IMG/VR virus record: IMGVR_UViG_3300021963_006848
Span: 33,039-97,038 of that record
Source: a virus
DNA: 64,000 bases
Reading direction: 5' to 3' (one strand)
The position numbers and the translations under genes are program-made. The notes beneath the pieces are model-generated. The model ran no database searches, was not told where the DNA came from, and saw only the letters and a program-made list of their open reading frames with translations. Position 1 is the first letter of the stretch, and every line of letters starts with the position of its first letter. Of this stretch, positions 1-8,540 are shown one piece after another.

Positions 1-375
1 AGTTCTGAAATCGAAGACTTGTTGTTGAACTTCTCCGTTACCTATCTTTAAGTCTAGTTGCAACTTTCCATCCCACTCTGCATCGTGTACTAAGTCGAAC
101 AAATAGAGGTTTATTAAAGTTAGTTGCTGCTTATTAAATATCATTTTGAAGAGATTTTCTATTACTTGTATGAACTTCTCTTCATACACTGTTGGATCTA
201 ATCCAATCTCCTCCTCCATAAAGTCTCTCCTATCTTCTATTTCTCTTAAAATAGTCAAGGTTTCCATAAACAGCTTCTTATTCATAAGGTCTCTATCTTG
301 TTCTTTAAGCTTGAGCTTAAAATTAACTTTTAAATAATTCTTTACAATTGATCTTATTGCAGTTTTCTCATTCAT
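1..375 (-). CDS. Hypothetical protein, C-terminus cut by window edge
   Basis: An open frame runs from an ATG at 375 to the window edge without a stop, giving 125 codons of an incomplete protein that starts MNEKTAIRSIVKNYLK. It is rich in Lys, Glu and Leu and looks helical; I see no motif, signal peptide or membrane segment. It is the next co-directional gene after 416-799, 40 bases downstream. The product is not recognised. The frame has phage-like composition and no competing frame on the plus strand, which supports it as a real gene. Confidence 0.65.
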   Translation of the reverse strand, partial: MNEKTAIRSIVKNYLKVNFKLKLKEQDRDLMNKKLFMETLTILREIEDRRDFMEEEIGLDPTVYEEKFIQVIENLFKMIFNKQQLTLINLYLFDLVHDAEWDGKLQLDLKIGNGEVQQQVFDFRT

Positions 376-415
376 GTTTAATCAATTTAAAGTAACTTAT
401 TCTAATTACCTACTC

Positions 416-799
416 TTAAGCTGTTAGCTTATCCTCTGGTGCTTCTTCTGGAGCAGCGGTTCCTGGGTTCTGTCCAGATAATGCTTGACGTACAATCTTA
501 TCAATATACTCTATGTAGATAAAGAAACCTACAATAGTCTTATCCTTTAAGTTACGGTCTCTCTCTACTCTCATACCAAACTCTGCTAGACCTTTTTCAA
601 GTCTTTCTTCTAGTTCAATAGCAATATCATTTTGCTCTGTCGGAGTGATAGCTCCAAACTGAGTAGGTAGGAACTGCACCTTAATACCTTTCTTTTGAGG
701 ATCTTCGTTTACGTCTACCTTTAGAATAAAAGAATGTCCAGCAAAGTTTACTTTTGCTGCTTCACTTATTACTTGTTTAATTTCTTTAATATACTTCAT
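416..799 (-). CDS. Hypothetical phage protein, 127 aa
   Basis: Small acidic protein with a mixed alpha/beta appearance (start MKYIKEIKQVISEAAKVNF) and an Ala/Pro/Glu-rich tail of about 20 residues that looks disordered. No signal peptide, membrane segment or catalytic motif is visible. A CTATTTAT motif at 828-835, 28 bases upstream of the ATG, resembles the motif found ahead of other presumed late genes, so it may be expressed late as a virion-related protein. That role is inference from the promoter-like site only. I do not recognise the family. Confidence 0.75.
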   Translation of the reverse strand: MKYIKEIKQVISEAAKVNFAGHSFILKVDVNEDPQKKGIKVQFLPTQFGAITPTEQNDIAIELEERLEKGLAEFGMRVERDRNLKDKTIVGFFIYIEYIDKIVRQALSGQNPGTAAPEEAPEDKLTA

Positions 800-827
800 A
801 GTGTCTGAAATGTTTTCAATTATGTAA

Positions 828-835
828 ATAAATAG
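828..835 (-). promoter_or_regulatory. CTATTTAT motif, putative late promoter
   Basis: On the minus strand CTATTTAT lies 28 bases before the ATG at 799. The same motif, usually CTATTTATA, recurs at 17210, 29771, 33182, 36948 and 51324, always a short distance ahead of a minus-strand start. Its complement is identical to the T4 late promoter core TATAAATA, but here the orientation is reversed. It is a candidate for a phage-specific promoter element; function is inferred from recurrence. Confidence 0.35.
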
Positions 836-836
836 C

Positions 837-2024
837 TTAGGATACTTGTATTAGAGAATTTTGAGACTCAACTAATCGTAAGATTGTTACTGTTAAGTTA
901 CCTAACTTAAACTTGCCGTTATGCCCTTGTTCTTTCATTATTTCTGGAAGTATTTGAAGAGCTTGATAGTCTTGGTTAGTAAAGGCTTTGCCGTCTATCT
1001 CTACTACAATATCATCATAGTCAAATGGATTTTGATAACCTAATGTAAAGACTCTCTTATGTAAATCATAGCTAGTTCTCTTATGTTCATATTCATAATA
1101 AGATGCAAATAATACTCCCATCTCATCATCTATGTAAATTCTATCGCACCAAGGTTCTAAAGTATCTAATAACTTTAAATTACAGCTCTTAACTGCATAG
1201 GCAATGTTGTACTTAGGGCTAACGATTGGCTTCATTAGCGACGTGTGATTAACGTTAGACCCCCATTTGCGAATGAACTCTCTAGTAGAATTATTCATAA
1301 GCTGTTGCCATTCTTCGTCTTTCTTTTCTCCTACACTTCCATGTTGGAATTGTCCTCCTCTTCCTGTAAAGTGGTATACTAAGCTAGACCAAGGCTGTAT
1401 AAAGCTGAATCCGGCTAAAAGCATTCTATTGAAGATATCTGAATCTTCTCTGGCTGATTTTAGAATAGGATCATGTCCTCCTAATGTTGAGAAATCTTCT
1501 TTATACATCATCCATGGAGCAAAAATACCTTCTGTTACTTCGCTTGAATTATTCTCTCTAGCTACGAATGTATTAAAAGCTTCTTCTTTAAACTCTTCTG
1601 GCCATACTCCAAAGTCCATCAGAATCTTTTCTCCTGCGTTTGGGTGTAGAGGTGGTTCAATTCGAGTAGAACAAACTACTGTCTTCTTTTGTAACTGATT
1701 CCATGCTTGTAGGTCTGCGTTTTTTCCTAATATCATATCAGCATGGAATATCATAAAAGCAGCTGTTGTGCTCTTATCTATACAGTAGTCATATGCTTTC
1801 CCTATACCGTAGAGTTCTTTACCTAGTTTAGGATTTACAAAATAGGTTATTTCGTATTTATCTTTATTTTCACGCAACCATTCAACTGTACCGTCGTTGT
1901 CTGAATCTACAAATACAATTATATCGTGATCTGGTCTAAATGCATTCTTCCTAATAGAAGGTATACAGGTCTTTAAGTACCTTAAGTTATTCTTACTAGG
2001 GATGCAAAATGTTATTTTTTCCAT
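837..2024 (-). CDS. Glycosyltransferase family 2-like protein
   Basis: GT-A type glycosyltransferase, predicted to move a sugar from a nucleotide donor. The N-terminus (ITFCIPSKNNLRYLKTCI) is the usual GT2 start; a DSD metal/nucleotide motif lies at residues 40-42 (VFVDSDNDGT), a second acidic motif (HADM) near 95, and an acceptor-site region with ARED near 190. At 395 residues it is longer than a single GT2 domain; residues about 270-395 form an extra domain I do not recognise. It is the last gene of a long glycosyltransferase operon and shares one base (TAATG) with the gene before it. Sugar and acceptor are unknown. Confidence 0.8.
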   Translation of the reverse strand: MEKITFCIPSKNNLRYLKTCIPSIRKNAFRPDHDIIVFVDSDNDGTVEWLRENKDKYEITYFVNPKLGKELYGIGKAYDYCIDKSTTAAFMIFHADMILGKNADLQAWNQLQKKTVVCSTRIEPPLHPNAGEKILMDFGVWPEEFKEEAFNTFVARENNSSEVTEGIFAPWMMYKEDFSTLGGHDPILKSAREDSDIFNRMLLAGFSFIQPWSSLVYHFTGRGGQFQHGSVGEKKDEEWQQLMNNSTREFIRKWGSNVNHTSLMKPIVSPKYNIAYAVKSCNLKLLDTLEPWCDRIYIDDEMGVLFASYYEYEHKRTSYDLHKRVFTLGYQNPFDYDDIVVEIDGKAFTNQDYQALQILPEIMKEQGHNGKFKLGNLTVTILRLVESQNSLIQVS

Positions 2025-2854
2025 TATTTTATTCCATTTACCATTCCGTAAGCATCAAAGGTTGGAAGACCGTTCCACTTACTATAAAATTTTCTTACGT
2101 TTTCTGCTTCAGCTCTTTTTTGTCTCTCTGAAGATTGACCTCCATTCTCTTCTAATCGATGGCTTCCTCTTGCTCCAAAATGCCATACTACAGATTTAGA
2201 AGGCATTACAAACTCTACCCCTACTTGCTTCATTCTTAAAAATAAATCCATATCATCCCAGCTAGTAGGAGCAAATAGAGGATCATTTCCTCCAACCTCG
2301 TCCCATACAGCCTTCTTAACTAACCCCGATACTCCTTCTCCTTTTGGTATCTGGAAGTCATTAAGTAAAGCAAATTCTTTAGCATATTCTTCTAATCTTT
2401 CTTTGTCGAAATCGTTTGCGAAAGCGCCAAAATCAGATGGATCAACTAACAATGTTCCCCAACGAGTTGGAGAGTTAAACATATTAGGTTCTATTCTAAA
2501 AGAATTAACCCATAATTTTTTATCAGGATTAGCTTCATGTACTTTCATTAATTCTAAATCCCAATTCTCTGTAACATAGAAGTCTGAGTGAAGGAAGTTA
2601 ATATACTCTGTTTCACATTTCTCAGCGATAAAATTCATTCCCTGTCCTAACCCAGAAGGCTCTAAGTCTTTTATATAGACTGTTAGGTTGTACTTTACTC
2701 CATTATCTGCTAACCATTGGTAAGTTCCATCTGTACAATTCTCTGCATGAATAATAAATGGAGCGTCTTTGTAGTAGCTATTCTTCCTAACAGATTCAAC
2801 TGCTAGTTTTAAGTACGGTAGATTGTTGTAAGTACTAATACAATGTGTTAACAT
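2024..2854 (-). CDS. Glycosyltransferase family 2-like protein
   Basis: 276-residue GT2-type protein, start MLTHCISTYNNLPYLKLAV. The motif HAENCTDGT marks the donor-binding strand, LHSDFYVTENWD the metal-binding DxD position, and TSWDDMDLFLRM the usual ED acceptor motif near residue 208. The ending is a full GT2 catalytic domain without membrane segments, so it probably works in the cytoplasm. It overlaps the preceding gene by 7 bases and the following one by 1, which indicates translational coupling. It appears paralogous to 837-2024 in its second half (VWHFGARGS versus VYHFTGRGG). Donor and acceptor cannot be read from the sequence. Confidence 0.82.
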   Translation of the reverse strand: MLTHCISTYNNLPYLKLAVESVRKNSYYKDAPFIIHAENCTDGTYQWLADNGVKYNLTVYIKDLEPSGLGQGMNFIAEKCETEYINFLHSDFYVTENWDLELMKVHEANPDKKLWVNSFRIEPNMFNSPTRWGTLLVDPSDFGAFANDFDKERLEEYAKEFALLNDFQIPKGEGVSGLVKKAVWDEVGGNDPLFAPTSWDDMDLFLRMKQVGVEFVMPSKSVVWHFGARGSHRLEENGGQSSERQKRAEAENVRKFYSKWNGLPTFDAYGMVNGIK

Positions 2855-3627
2855 AGTGATTCTTTTTTCCAGTCAATAAAATATGCCATCCATTTTTCTT
2901 CTGCATGAGTTGAATATGCAGTAATCGGGCTTAATAACTTCTTTCCTTTTTTGGCTAGCATTTTAAAATTAGCACCACCCATTGGTAGAGGCTGCCCTGC
3001 ATGTAGTTTAAAAAAATCGTCATAATCTTCAACTACGTTCTTAGCTGTAGTAGCCCACGTCATTGTAGTACTATCTACTGTTCGCCAATGTGTTGACTTA
3101 CTTATGTAGATGGTATCTTGTTTACCAACATTATAGATTACTCCTGGTTTTCTAATACCGTTTTCTTCTACGTCTACCATTTCATGTCCCCATTCGTATC
3201 TAGGATCTTTTAAATTCTGATACTTATCTGGATGGTCATAAAGTGTTACATAATCTGCTTTTAGATCTTCAAAAGCTTCCATTAAGATCTCGTAAGCACC
3301 TCTTCTATGTAAGTAATCATCTTCTAGAAAATAGAAGATAGTATCCTCAGGTGCTAATCCTTCTTTTATTATGTTGTAAGCTAAATCTATACTAGCTAAA
3401 AATGAACCGGTGTTGCCGTTATTAGTAAGGTAGATATTCTCTTCTTGAACATACTTCCTGACCATATCGTGAGTTTCTTCCGTAACATTATCACACAGTA
3501 TTATCAGATTCTTATTTGTAAACTCTCGTACATAGACCCTTAAACAGTCTTCCTTACTTGCGTAATCAGGTTTTACTTTTTCTGGATTACTGTAATCGCT
3601 AATTCTATATATTGTTACTAGATTCAT
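2848..3627 (-). CDS. Glycosyltransferase-like protein
   Basis: 259-residue protein with a GT-A like layout: a nucleotide-binding half (NLIILCDNVTEETHD) followed by FYFLEDDYLHRRGAYE, where LEDD is in the position of the DxD metal-binding motif near residue 102. No membrane segment or signal peptide. It overlaps its upstream neighbour by 23 bases and its downstream neighbour by 7. It probably adds one sugar in the same glycan as the neighbouring enzymes. The family is less typical than classical GT2; a DUF-type glycosyltransferase of cyanophage and marine phage genomes is a reasonable alternative label. Confidence 0.65.
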   Translation of the reverse strand: MNLVTIYRISDYSNPEKVKPDYASKEDCLRVYVREFTNKNLIILCDNVTEETHDMVRKYVQEENIYLTNNGNTGSFLASIDLAYNIIKEGLAPEDTIFYFLEDDYLHRRGAYEILMEAFEDLKADYVTLYDHPDKYQNLKDPRYEWGHEMVDVEENGIRKPGVIYNVGKQDTIYISKSTHWRTVDSTTMTWATTAKNVVEDYDDFFKLHAGQPLPMGGANFKMLAKKGKKLLSPITAYSTHAEEKWMAYFIDWKKESLC

Positions 3628-4498
3628 ATACCTGTCTTAAAAATGTTATCATTGCTTCTTCACTCTTCTTTGCATATTCTTTAAACAGCTCGTCATTTCG
3701 AGTAGCTGAAGTATTTGCTCTCTTCTTTGGATGCCAGTAGTTATGTCCTTTTAGTCTTGTAGTTACGCAAATCTGAGGTATTAATTTGGCTTTGAAAAAA
3801 TTCTCTGCACAAGTATCTTCTCTTACAAAATGCATATCCGCAGGTATCCAAGGATAAGGAACTCCTTTAGAAATACAAAGAAGAGCTCCGTCTATTTTTA
3901 GCGGTACTTGCTGTAACACTATGTCGCTCTCTTGATTAAACCTATCTAATTGATCTTGTGTTATTACGTCTTTATATTTCAATGGCGACTTTAATAATTC
4001 AATACAATCTGCTCTATGTTCTGTTCCGCATTTACACGGTTTACTATATCCTTGTAAATTATTATGCGTTACAATATCCCAGCTATCATCCCACATTGGT
4101 CTAGAAGCAAAGGTTAGTAAGTGAGGAGTATCTATCTCAGTTTGCTGTAGTATATAAAAGAAATCTACAGGAAGAAGCGTATCTGTTTCTCCCCAAACTG
4201 TATACTTAGCTGCAGGGTTGTATATCTCTCGTCTCCAATCGGCTATATTATAGAAAGCTGATCTGTTATCTTTCTCCCAGATCTCAACTCTACTCATTAG
4301 AGGATGGTCTATAAACTTTGCTACCATCTCATCTACAGTTACCTCTTGTGGTTGTTCTAAATAAGTCTGTTTATTGATACAAAACTTTAAACGTACATCT
4401 AAACCTGGTGCTTGTTCTAAAGCAGCTTGTATAGAGTCTAGAGTTTCGTTAACCATCTCTGCTTCGTACCACATTATATGCATTTGGAATAGTATCAT
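3605..4498 (-). CDS. Putative glycosyltransferase
   Basis: 297-residue cytoplasmic protein. The N-terminus (MILFQMHIMWYEAEMVNETL) resembles the first Rossmann-like strand of GT-A enzymes that read 'MVNETLDSI'; WGETDTLLP near residue 103 could be the metal-binding acidic motif. A CKCGTEHRADC segment near 155 could bind a metal, but only three Cys are available. The C-terminal half contains KGHNYWHPKKR. The gene sits inside the glycosyltransferase operon and overlaps both neighbours (4 and 23 bases). The call is from weak motifs plus context, so the specific function is open. Confidence 0.5.
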   Translation of the reverse strand: MILFQMHIMWYEAEMVNETLDSIQAALEQAPGLDVRLKFCINKQTYLEQPQEVTVDEMVAKFIDHPLMSRVEIWEKDNRSAFYNIADWRREIYNPAAKYTVWGETDTLLPVDFFYILQQTEIDTPHLLTFASRPMWDDSWDIVTHNNLQGYSKPCKCGTEHRADCIELLKSPLKYKDVITQDQLDRFNQESDIVLQQVPLKIDGALLCISKGVPYPWIPADMHFVREDTCAENFFKAKLIPQICVTTRLKGHNYWHPKKRANTSATRNDELFKEYAKKSEEAMITFLRQVYESSNNI

Positions 4499-5295
4499 AG
4501 TTGCTCTAGAGTTATACGTTCGAATCGTTTATCTGCAGGATTATTATTTGACAATATACGAACTTTTATTTCATTTTCCAAGAACCAATCATACATTTTA
4601 TCCGTACACTCAATTGTGTGAAGTAACTCTTCATACTCAGGACCTCCTCCTACATCTACTTTATAAAGATCTTTAGCATGTTGGTCGATCCAATTAGTAT
4701 CAACTGACATTAAATTGTTAGAAGGATACTTGCTTAAATCTCCAATATCCCAACCTATTGTAACTATATCTTTACATCCTAAATGTAATGCTAAAGGAAA
4801 ACCTGATTCATACATTATACCTGGGCCCCATACTAATTTACCTTCTCCGTATAATTTCCAATTATCAAAGTTTCTAGTATACGCAGTAGTCTGATCTTTA
4901 GTAACCCAGGGTGTTGAGTAGACAGGAATAGCTAAGTCTATACGTTGGTCCCATTGTTGGATACGGTCTAACTCTCCTTGTATATTCATAGCAGTCAACT
5001 GCCAATGTCTAATTGTATTCTCAGAAAAGTATTCGTAAGGCTGGTAATTATATACAGACAGTAAATGAAAATCTACTACCTCTTTTATATACTCATAAGA
5101 TTGCTTACAAGCAATTACTAGCTTACCTTCTAACTTTTCTATTAAGGAATCTCTATCATGAGATAAAAGAGAAGGACCGCATGTAACTAAGTATGCAGTC
5201 TCTCCTTTATAAGTGTCTTTTAATAGCTGTATTCTTTCGAAGGAATCTTCTTGAGATCTTAGCTTAGCTAATACGCTTGGTGTTGCTGAATTCAT
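4495..5295 (-). CDS. DUF115/Maf-like protein, possible nonulosonate transferase
   Basis: 266-residue protein. Residues 30-60 read TAYLVTCGPSLL...EKLEGKLVIACKQSYEYI, the glycine-proline-serine loop typical of the DUF115 (6-hydroxymethylpterin pyrophosphokinase MptE-like/MAF_flag10) family. In flagellated bacteria Maf proteins are implicated in transferring sialic-acid-like sugars to flagellin Ser/Thr. The neighbours are a CMP-sugar cytidylyltransferase and a NeuB homologue, so a role in transferring a nonulosonic acid is plausible inference. It overlaps the cytidylyltransferase gene by 32 bases. No membrane segments. The DUF115 assignment is moderately sure; the substrate is not. Confidence 0.55.
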   Translation of the reverse strand: MNSATPSVLAKLRSQEDSFERIQLLKDTYKGETAYLVTCGPSLLSHDRDSLIEKLEGKLVIACKQSYEYIKEVVDFHLLSVYNYQPYEYFSENTIRHWQLTAMNIQGELDRIQQWDQRIDLAIPVYSTPWVTKDQTTAYTRNFDNWKLYGEGKLVWGPGIMYESGFPLALHLGCKDIVTIGWDIGDLSKYPSNNLMSVDTNWIDQHAKDLYKVDVGGGPEYEELLHTIECTDKMYDWFLENEIKVRILSNNNPADKRFERITLEQL

Positions 5296-5971
5296 TATAT
5301 AAAACCTCTCCTACTTTAAATTGCCAGTCGTAGTCGATATCGAATGCTTCTAATTCTGGCATTGTGAATAATTTAATTCCTCCTGGTGCTTGAAAGTCTC
5401 CCATAAATCTATCTTGAGCGATAAGATCTAATCTAGAAGCATATAATACGTGAGCTGCTTCATAGGTAGGTTCTACTGCTTTAGTATTCATTATAGTCTG
5501 ATCTTCAGGCCATGGTGTAACTAAAGCACCTTCTTTATTCCAATAGTATTGCTTTTTTTCTATAACTGCAAAAAGGTTTTCTTCTTCTTGAACTATAAAC
5601 TGTCTTACAAAGGAATCAATAGTATCTGTTGTTAGTAGAGGATTACATCCGGAAATTAGAACTACATACTTATACCAAGGTGGTAATTTATCATGCCATT
5701 CATAAATCTTCTGTAAACTATTATCGTTGTTTGCTGATTCGTGGCTTCTCCCAAATACGTAAACTCCTTTTTGTGCTGCTATATTAGATAGCTCTTCTTC
5801 GTGTACTGAAGCAACAATGTTATTACGTGGAATTACATCGGAATCCAATAACTTATCTAATACTAATTCAAATAGATTTGTATCTGCGAAAGGCTTGATC
5901 ATCTTTCGAGGTACTCTTTGACTATTAAGTCTTGCCTGTACTACGAATGCAATTTCTGCTATATCTTTCAT
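5264..5971 (-). CDS. Acylneuraminate cytidylyltransferase-like protein
   Basis: 235-residue nucleotidyltransferase of the CMP-sialic acid synthetase/SpsF type, expected to activate a sugar as its CMP derivative. The start IAFVVQARLNSQRVPRKMIKPF matches the family's A-R-x-x-S-x-R-x-P-x-K nucleotide-binding loop. The metal site region is around VVLISGCNPLLTTDTID (family consensus often LQ-T-P-L), near residue 105. It follows the sialyltransferase-like gene and precedes the Maf-like gene, with NeuB three genes upstream, so CMP-activation of a nonulosonic acid is the likely job. A manno-octulosonate or other cytidylyltransferase cannot be excluded. Confidence 0.7.
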   Translation of the reverse strand: MKDIAEIAFVVQARLNSQRVPRKMIKPFADTNLFELVLDKLLDSDVIPRNNIVASVHEEELSNIAAQKGVYVFGRSHESANNDNSLQKIYEWHDKLPPWYKYVVLISGCNPLLTTDTIDSFVRQFIVQEEENLFAVIEKKQYYWNKEGALVTPWPEDQTIMNTKAVEPTYEAAHVLYASRLDLIAQDRFMGDFQAPGGIKLFTMPELEAFDIDYDWQFKVGEVLYNEFSNTKRIS

Positions 5972-6657
5972 ATTAGTTTTTTTGTTTCTTCTGTTAATGG
6001 AAAAAATTCTCTACTGATAGGTGTTCCTATATTGTAATCAAATCCTTCTCCTAGATTTTGTAAAGTTTCATGTCCTCTAACTCCTTTCAATACTGTATAA
6101 GCATCTGTAAAAATACTTAAATAAGACATTGGATGTCCTTCGTAATCTCTCCTAGTATCTGTAGGCTTTAATCCTTTATGTTTAGTGAAGGCATGTATGT
6201 TACTAAAATCTTTATTAAATCCATCAAACCCAGCAAAGTAAATTATATGAGCTTCTGTAGATAAAGCAAGCTGTATTAACCTAAAAGCGGCTCCAGATTT
6301 GTAAGCTGGGCGGTTATTATCTTTGAAAAACTGTAACTCTGTTTCGTGAATAGGTATATTGATAGTTTCTTTAAACTTACGAAACTCTGAAGTGTTTTGC
6401 TTGCCGCGGTAATGAGAAGTTTCGAAAACTACTGTTGTATTACTATTAGTAAGTTTCTTAATTAACCTTTCTTCTTTAAGGGGAGTTGTGTACGCAAGTA
6501 CGTAGAAATCAATCTCTTGATTCAAAACTCTAGGCTCTAAATAGAAATCGTTACATGTCCATAAATAATCGTAAGGAAGATTCTCCCACTTAGTATCTAA
6601 AGTAGATTGCCCTCCTCCTAGTATTAATATTTTTTTATCTTTATACTTTGCTAGCAT
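5968..6657 (-). CDS. Putative GT42/DUF115-like sialyltransferase
   Basis: 229-residue protein. The N-terminus KKILILGGGQSTLDTKW...LPYDYLWTCNDFYLEPR resembles the start of the Campylobacter CstII family (G-N-G-P-S-L, then L-P-x-D and C-N-Q-F-Y-F-E-D). Further on, IIYFAGFDGFNKDFSN matches the region after the active-site strand in those enzymes, and RPAYKSGAAFRLIQLAL resembles their G-x-x-A-I-x-x-A segment. If correct, it would transfer a CMP-activated sialic-acid-like sugar. The CMP-sugar synthetase gene follows with a 4-base overlap, which fits. DUF115 proteins share the same glycine-rich start, so the call is provisional. Confidence 0.5.
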   Translation of the reverse strand: MLAKYKDKKILILGGGQSTLDTKWENLPYDYLWTCNDFYLEPRVLNQEIDFYVLAYTTPLKEERLIKKLTNSNTTVVFETSHYRGKQNTSEFRKFKETINIPIHETELQFFKDNNRPAYKSGAAFRLIQLALSTEAHIIYFAGFDGFNKDFSNIHAFTKHKGLKPTDTRRDYEGHPMSYLSIFTDAYTVLKGVRGHETLQNLGEGFDYNIGTPISREFFPLTEETKKLI

Positions 6658-7372
6658 TATTTTTCTTTTTAAGAGTGCTCCAGAAAGTATGAGTACTGCC
6701 TTCTGCTTCTCTTACTTTTCCTCTGTATCTGTAGTTAAAAATATAATGGTATCCGCTATCATACTGTTCGGACAGCGGTCCAATAAACTCAAAATTATTA
6801 AAAATTTCTTCCCATTGAGATTTTTTCTTTATCTCATGAGAAAGATGTAGATTAGTCTTTTTGTCTACTTTAGAAGGTTCAAACCACGGTGATAAACTAA
6901 ATGCAAAAATACCTTCATCTGATAAATGGTTATATACGTTCTTTGCAAATGTAGCTAAATTTTCTGGAGCTATATGTTCAATAACTTCCCATGCATTTAT
7001 CAGATCAAACTTAACTTCTTTTTCAGATTCTAATATTTGAAAAGGTTTACTGATATCACAAGTAAATAAATTCTTATTATGTAACTTAGTCCAATTGTCT
7101 ACCTGATTAATTACAGGCCAGTTACTTCCTTCTAATCCGACTGTTAAACATCCTCTTTTTAAAAAATCAGATACAAGGTAACCACTTGCGGCTCCTAAGT
7201 CTAAAACTCTTAAGTCTGGTTTTTTAAAGTAATCTACAACTTCATCTGCAAACGGATTAAATCCATCCGACCAGGTATAATAAGGACCCCCTAAGATATT
7301 CTTAGTACCTTGGGGGTAAATATGGTCCGGTGAATCTACCGCTATCGGAAAGTCTGTGAGTACTTTAAACAT
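6641..7372 (-). CDS. SAM-dependent methyltransferase
   Basis: 243-residue class I methyltransferase. Motif I is DLGAASGYLVSDFLKRG near residue 56, the acidic SAM-ribose position is GLEGSNWP, and LINAWEVIEHIAPENL is the motif IV/post-IV block typical of Methyltransf_11/23 enzymes acting on small molecules or sugars. It lies between the NeuB gene (1-base overlap) and the sialyltransferase-like gene (17-base overlap), so it may O-methylate a surface sugar or cap a glycan. It lacks a target-recognition domain, which argues against DNA methylation. The acceptor is unknown. Confidence 0.75.
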   Translation of the reverse strand: MFKVLTDFPIAVDSPDHIYPQGTKNILGGPYYTWSDGFNPFADEVVDYFKKPDLRVLDLGAASGYLVSDFLKRGCLTVGLEGSNWPVINQVDNWTKLHNKNLFTCDISKPFQILESEKEVKFDLINAWEVIEHIAPENLATFAKNVYNHLSDEGIFAFSLSPWFEPSKVDKKTNLHLSHEIKKKSQWEEIFNNFEFIGPLSEQYDSGYHYIFNYRYRGKVREAEGSTHTFWSTLKKKNNASKV

Positions 7373-8223
7373 TATCCTCTTAGTTTAGCTCGTACTGGTT
7401 TTTCTGATTCTGTAACTTGTATAACACCGTCGCCAAAAGCTTCTTCTAATTCTCTAATACCACTTACAAGTTTAAATAATCCTTGCGGCTCTACCGATGC
7501 TAAATGATCAGAACCCCACATTTGTCTATCTAATGTAATATGTCGTTCTATAATAGAAGCTCCTAAGTAAACTGCAGCTACTGTTGTACCTAATCTAAAC
7601 TCATGACCTGAGTAACCAATTTCAAAGTCTGGATATTCTGCACTTAGAGTCTGAATACCAGAAAGGTTTAGTTCATTGATTGGAGCTGGATAGGTAGAGT
7701 TACAATGTAGTAATCCAATCGTATGAGGATTATTGTGGATTAACTTAGCTTTACGTAACACTGCTACTGCGTTATCAATTTCTTCTCTTGTAGACATACC
7801 TGTCGAAAAGATAACTCTTTTACCTGAAGCTACGCACCCTTCTAATAACTCGTTATTTGTTAACATTGCTGATGGTACTTTCAAAAACGGGACATCGTAC
7901 TGTTTTAAGAATTCTAGAGAATCCATATCCCAAGGAGATGCAGACCATTCAATACCGTGAGATTTACAATGAGCATCAATAGCGTCATACTCAGCTTTTT
8001 CAAACTCTACCTTATACTTATAGTCTAAGTAAGTCATTTGACCCCATGGAGTATCCCTCATTACATTTTTTTGATGCTCAGGTACACATACGTCTGGGTT
8101 TCTCTTTTGAAACTTAACTGCATCACATCCAGCGGCGGCTGCAATATCAATTAGTCTTAATGCGTTTTTCAAGTCGCCGTTATGGTTAATTCCAATCTCG
8201 GCAATGATGTAAGTCTTTTTCAT
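7372..8223 (-). CDS. neuB: N-acetylneuraminate/nonulosonate synthase (NeuB family)
   Basis: Condenses phosphoenolpyruvate with an N-acetylated hexose to make a nine-carbon sialic-acid-like sugar. The diagnostic start YIIAEIGINHNGD (residues 5-17), the AVKFQKR strand near 35, SASPWDMDSLEFL near 93, KVPSAMLTNN near 115 and STGMST near 140 all match the NeuB TIM barrel. At 283 residues it ends after the barrel; the usual C-terminal SAF/antifreeze-like domain, which closes the active site in dimeric NeuB, is absent. It is followed by methyltransferase, sialyltransferase-like, cytidylyltransferase and Maf-like genes. Neu5Ac, legionaminic or pseudaminic type product cannot be told apart here. Confidence 0.85.
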   Translation of the reverse strand: MKKTYIIAEIGINHNGDLKNALRLIDIAAAAGCDAVKFQKRNPDVCVPEHQKNVMRDTPWGQMTYLDYKYKVEFEKAEYDAIDAHCKSHGIEWSASPWDMDSLEFLKQYDVPFLKVPSAMLTNNELLEGCVASGKRVIFSTGMSTREEIDNAVAVLRKAKLIHNNPHTIGLLHCNSTYPAPINELNLSGIQTLSAEYPDFEIGYSGHEFRLGTTVAAVYLGASIIERHITLDRQMWGSDHLASVEPQGLFKLVSGIRELEEAFGDGVIQVTESEKPVRAKLRG

Positions 8224-8226
8224 ATT

Positions 8227-8538
8227 TTAATCTAAGTAAATTTCTTCAATTCTACAACTCTTATCACAGATAAGTAAATCATATGGAGGTTTTTCTCCTA
8301 CTATGAGGTTATGAAATTTACAACCCCAAGTATTTAATTGGAATAGAGTTAAGTCTTCGTATTCTGGAATTCTATCTCGATGTACAGACCCTCTTGCAGT
8401 CCAGTAGGTAATTGTATTACCTTCATCGTACAGCTTATTAATTTTTTCTATATTACTAAGGTTAGGAAGTGCGTACTGGTATTCTCTTTCTCCTTCGTAA
8501 TAGCAAATCGTTTCATCGATGTCTACGTATATGTTCAT
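8227..8538 (-). CDS. HAD-like phosphatase, small capsule type
   Basis: 103-residue protein beginning MNIYVDIDETIC, the DxDxT nucleophile motif of haloacid dehalogenase phosphatases (Asp6, Asp8). ITYWTARGS near residue 46 supplies the motif II Thr/Ser, and PPYDLLICDKS gives Lys and the second Asp. It matches the short, cap-less HAD proteins found in capsule and lipopolysaccharide gene clusters, and may dephosphorylate a sugar phosphate, for example in the nonulosonate branch encoded next door. It is 3 bases upstream of neuB in transcription order's neighbour spacing and probably co-expressed. Substrate is inferred from context. Confidence 0.7.
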   Translation of the reverse strand: MNIYVDIDETICYYEGEREYQYALPNLSNIEKINKLYDEGNTITYWTARGSVHRDRIPEYEDLTLFQLNTWGCKFHNLIVGEKPPYDLLICDKSCRIEEIYLD

Positions 8539-8540
8539 AA

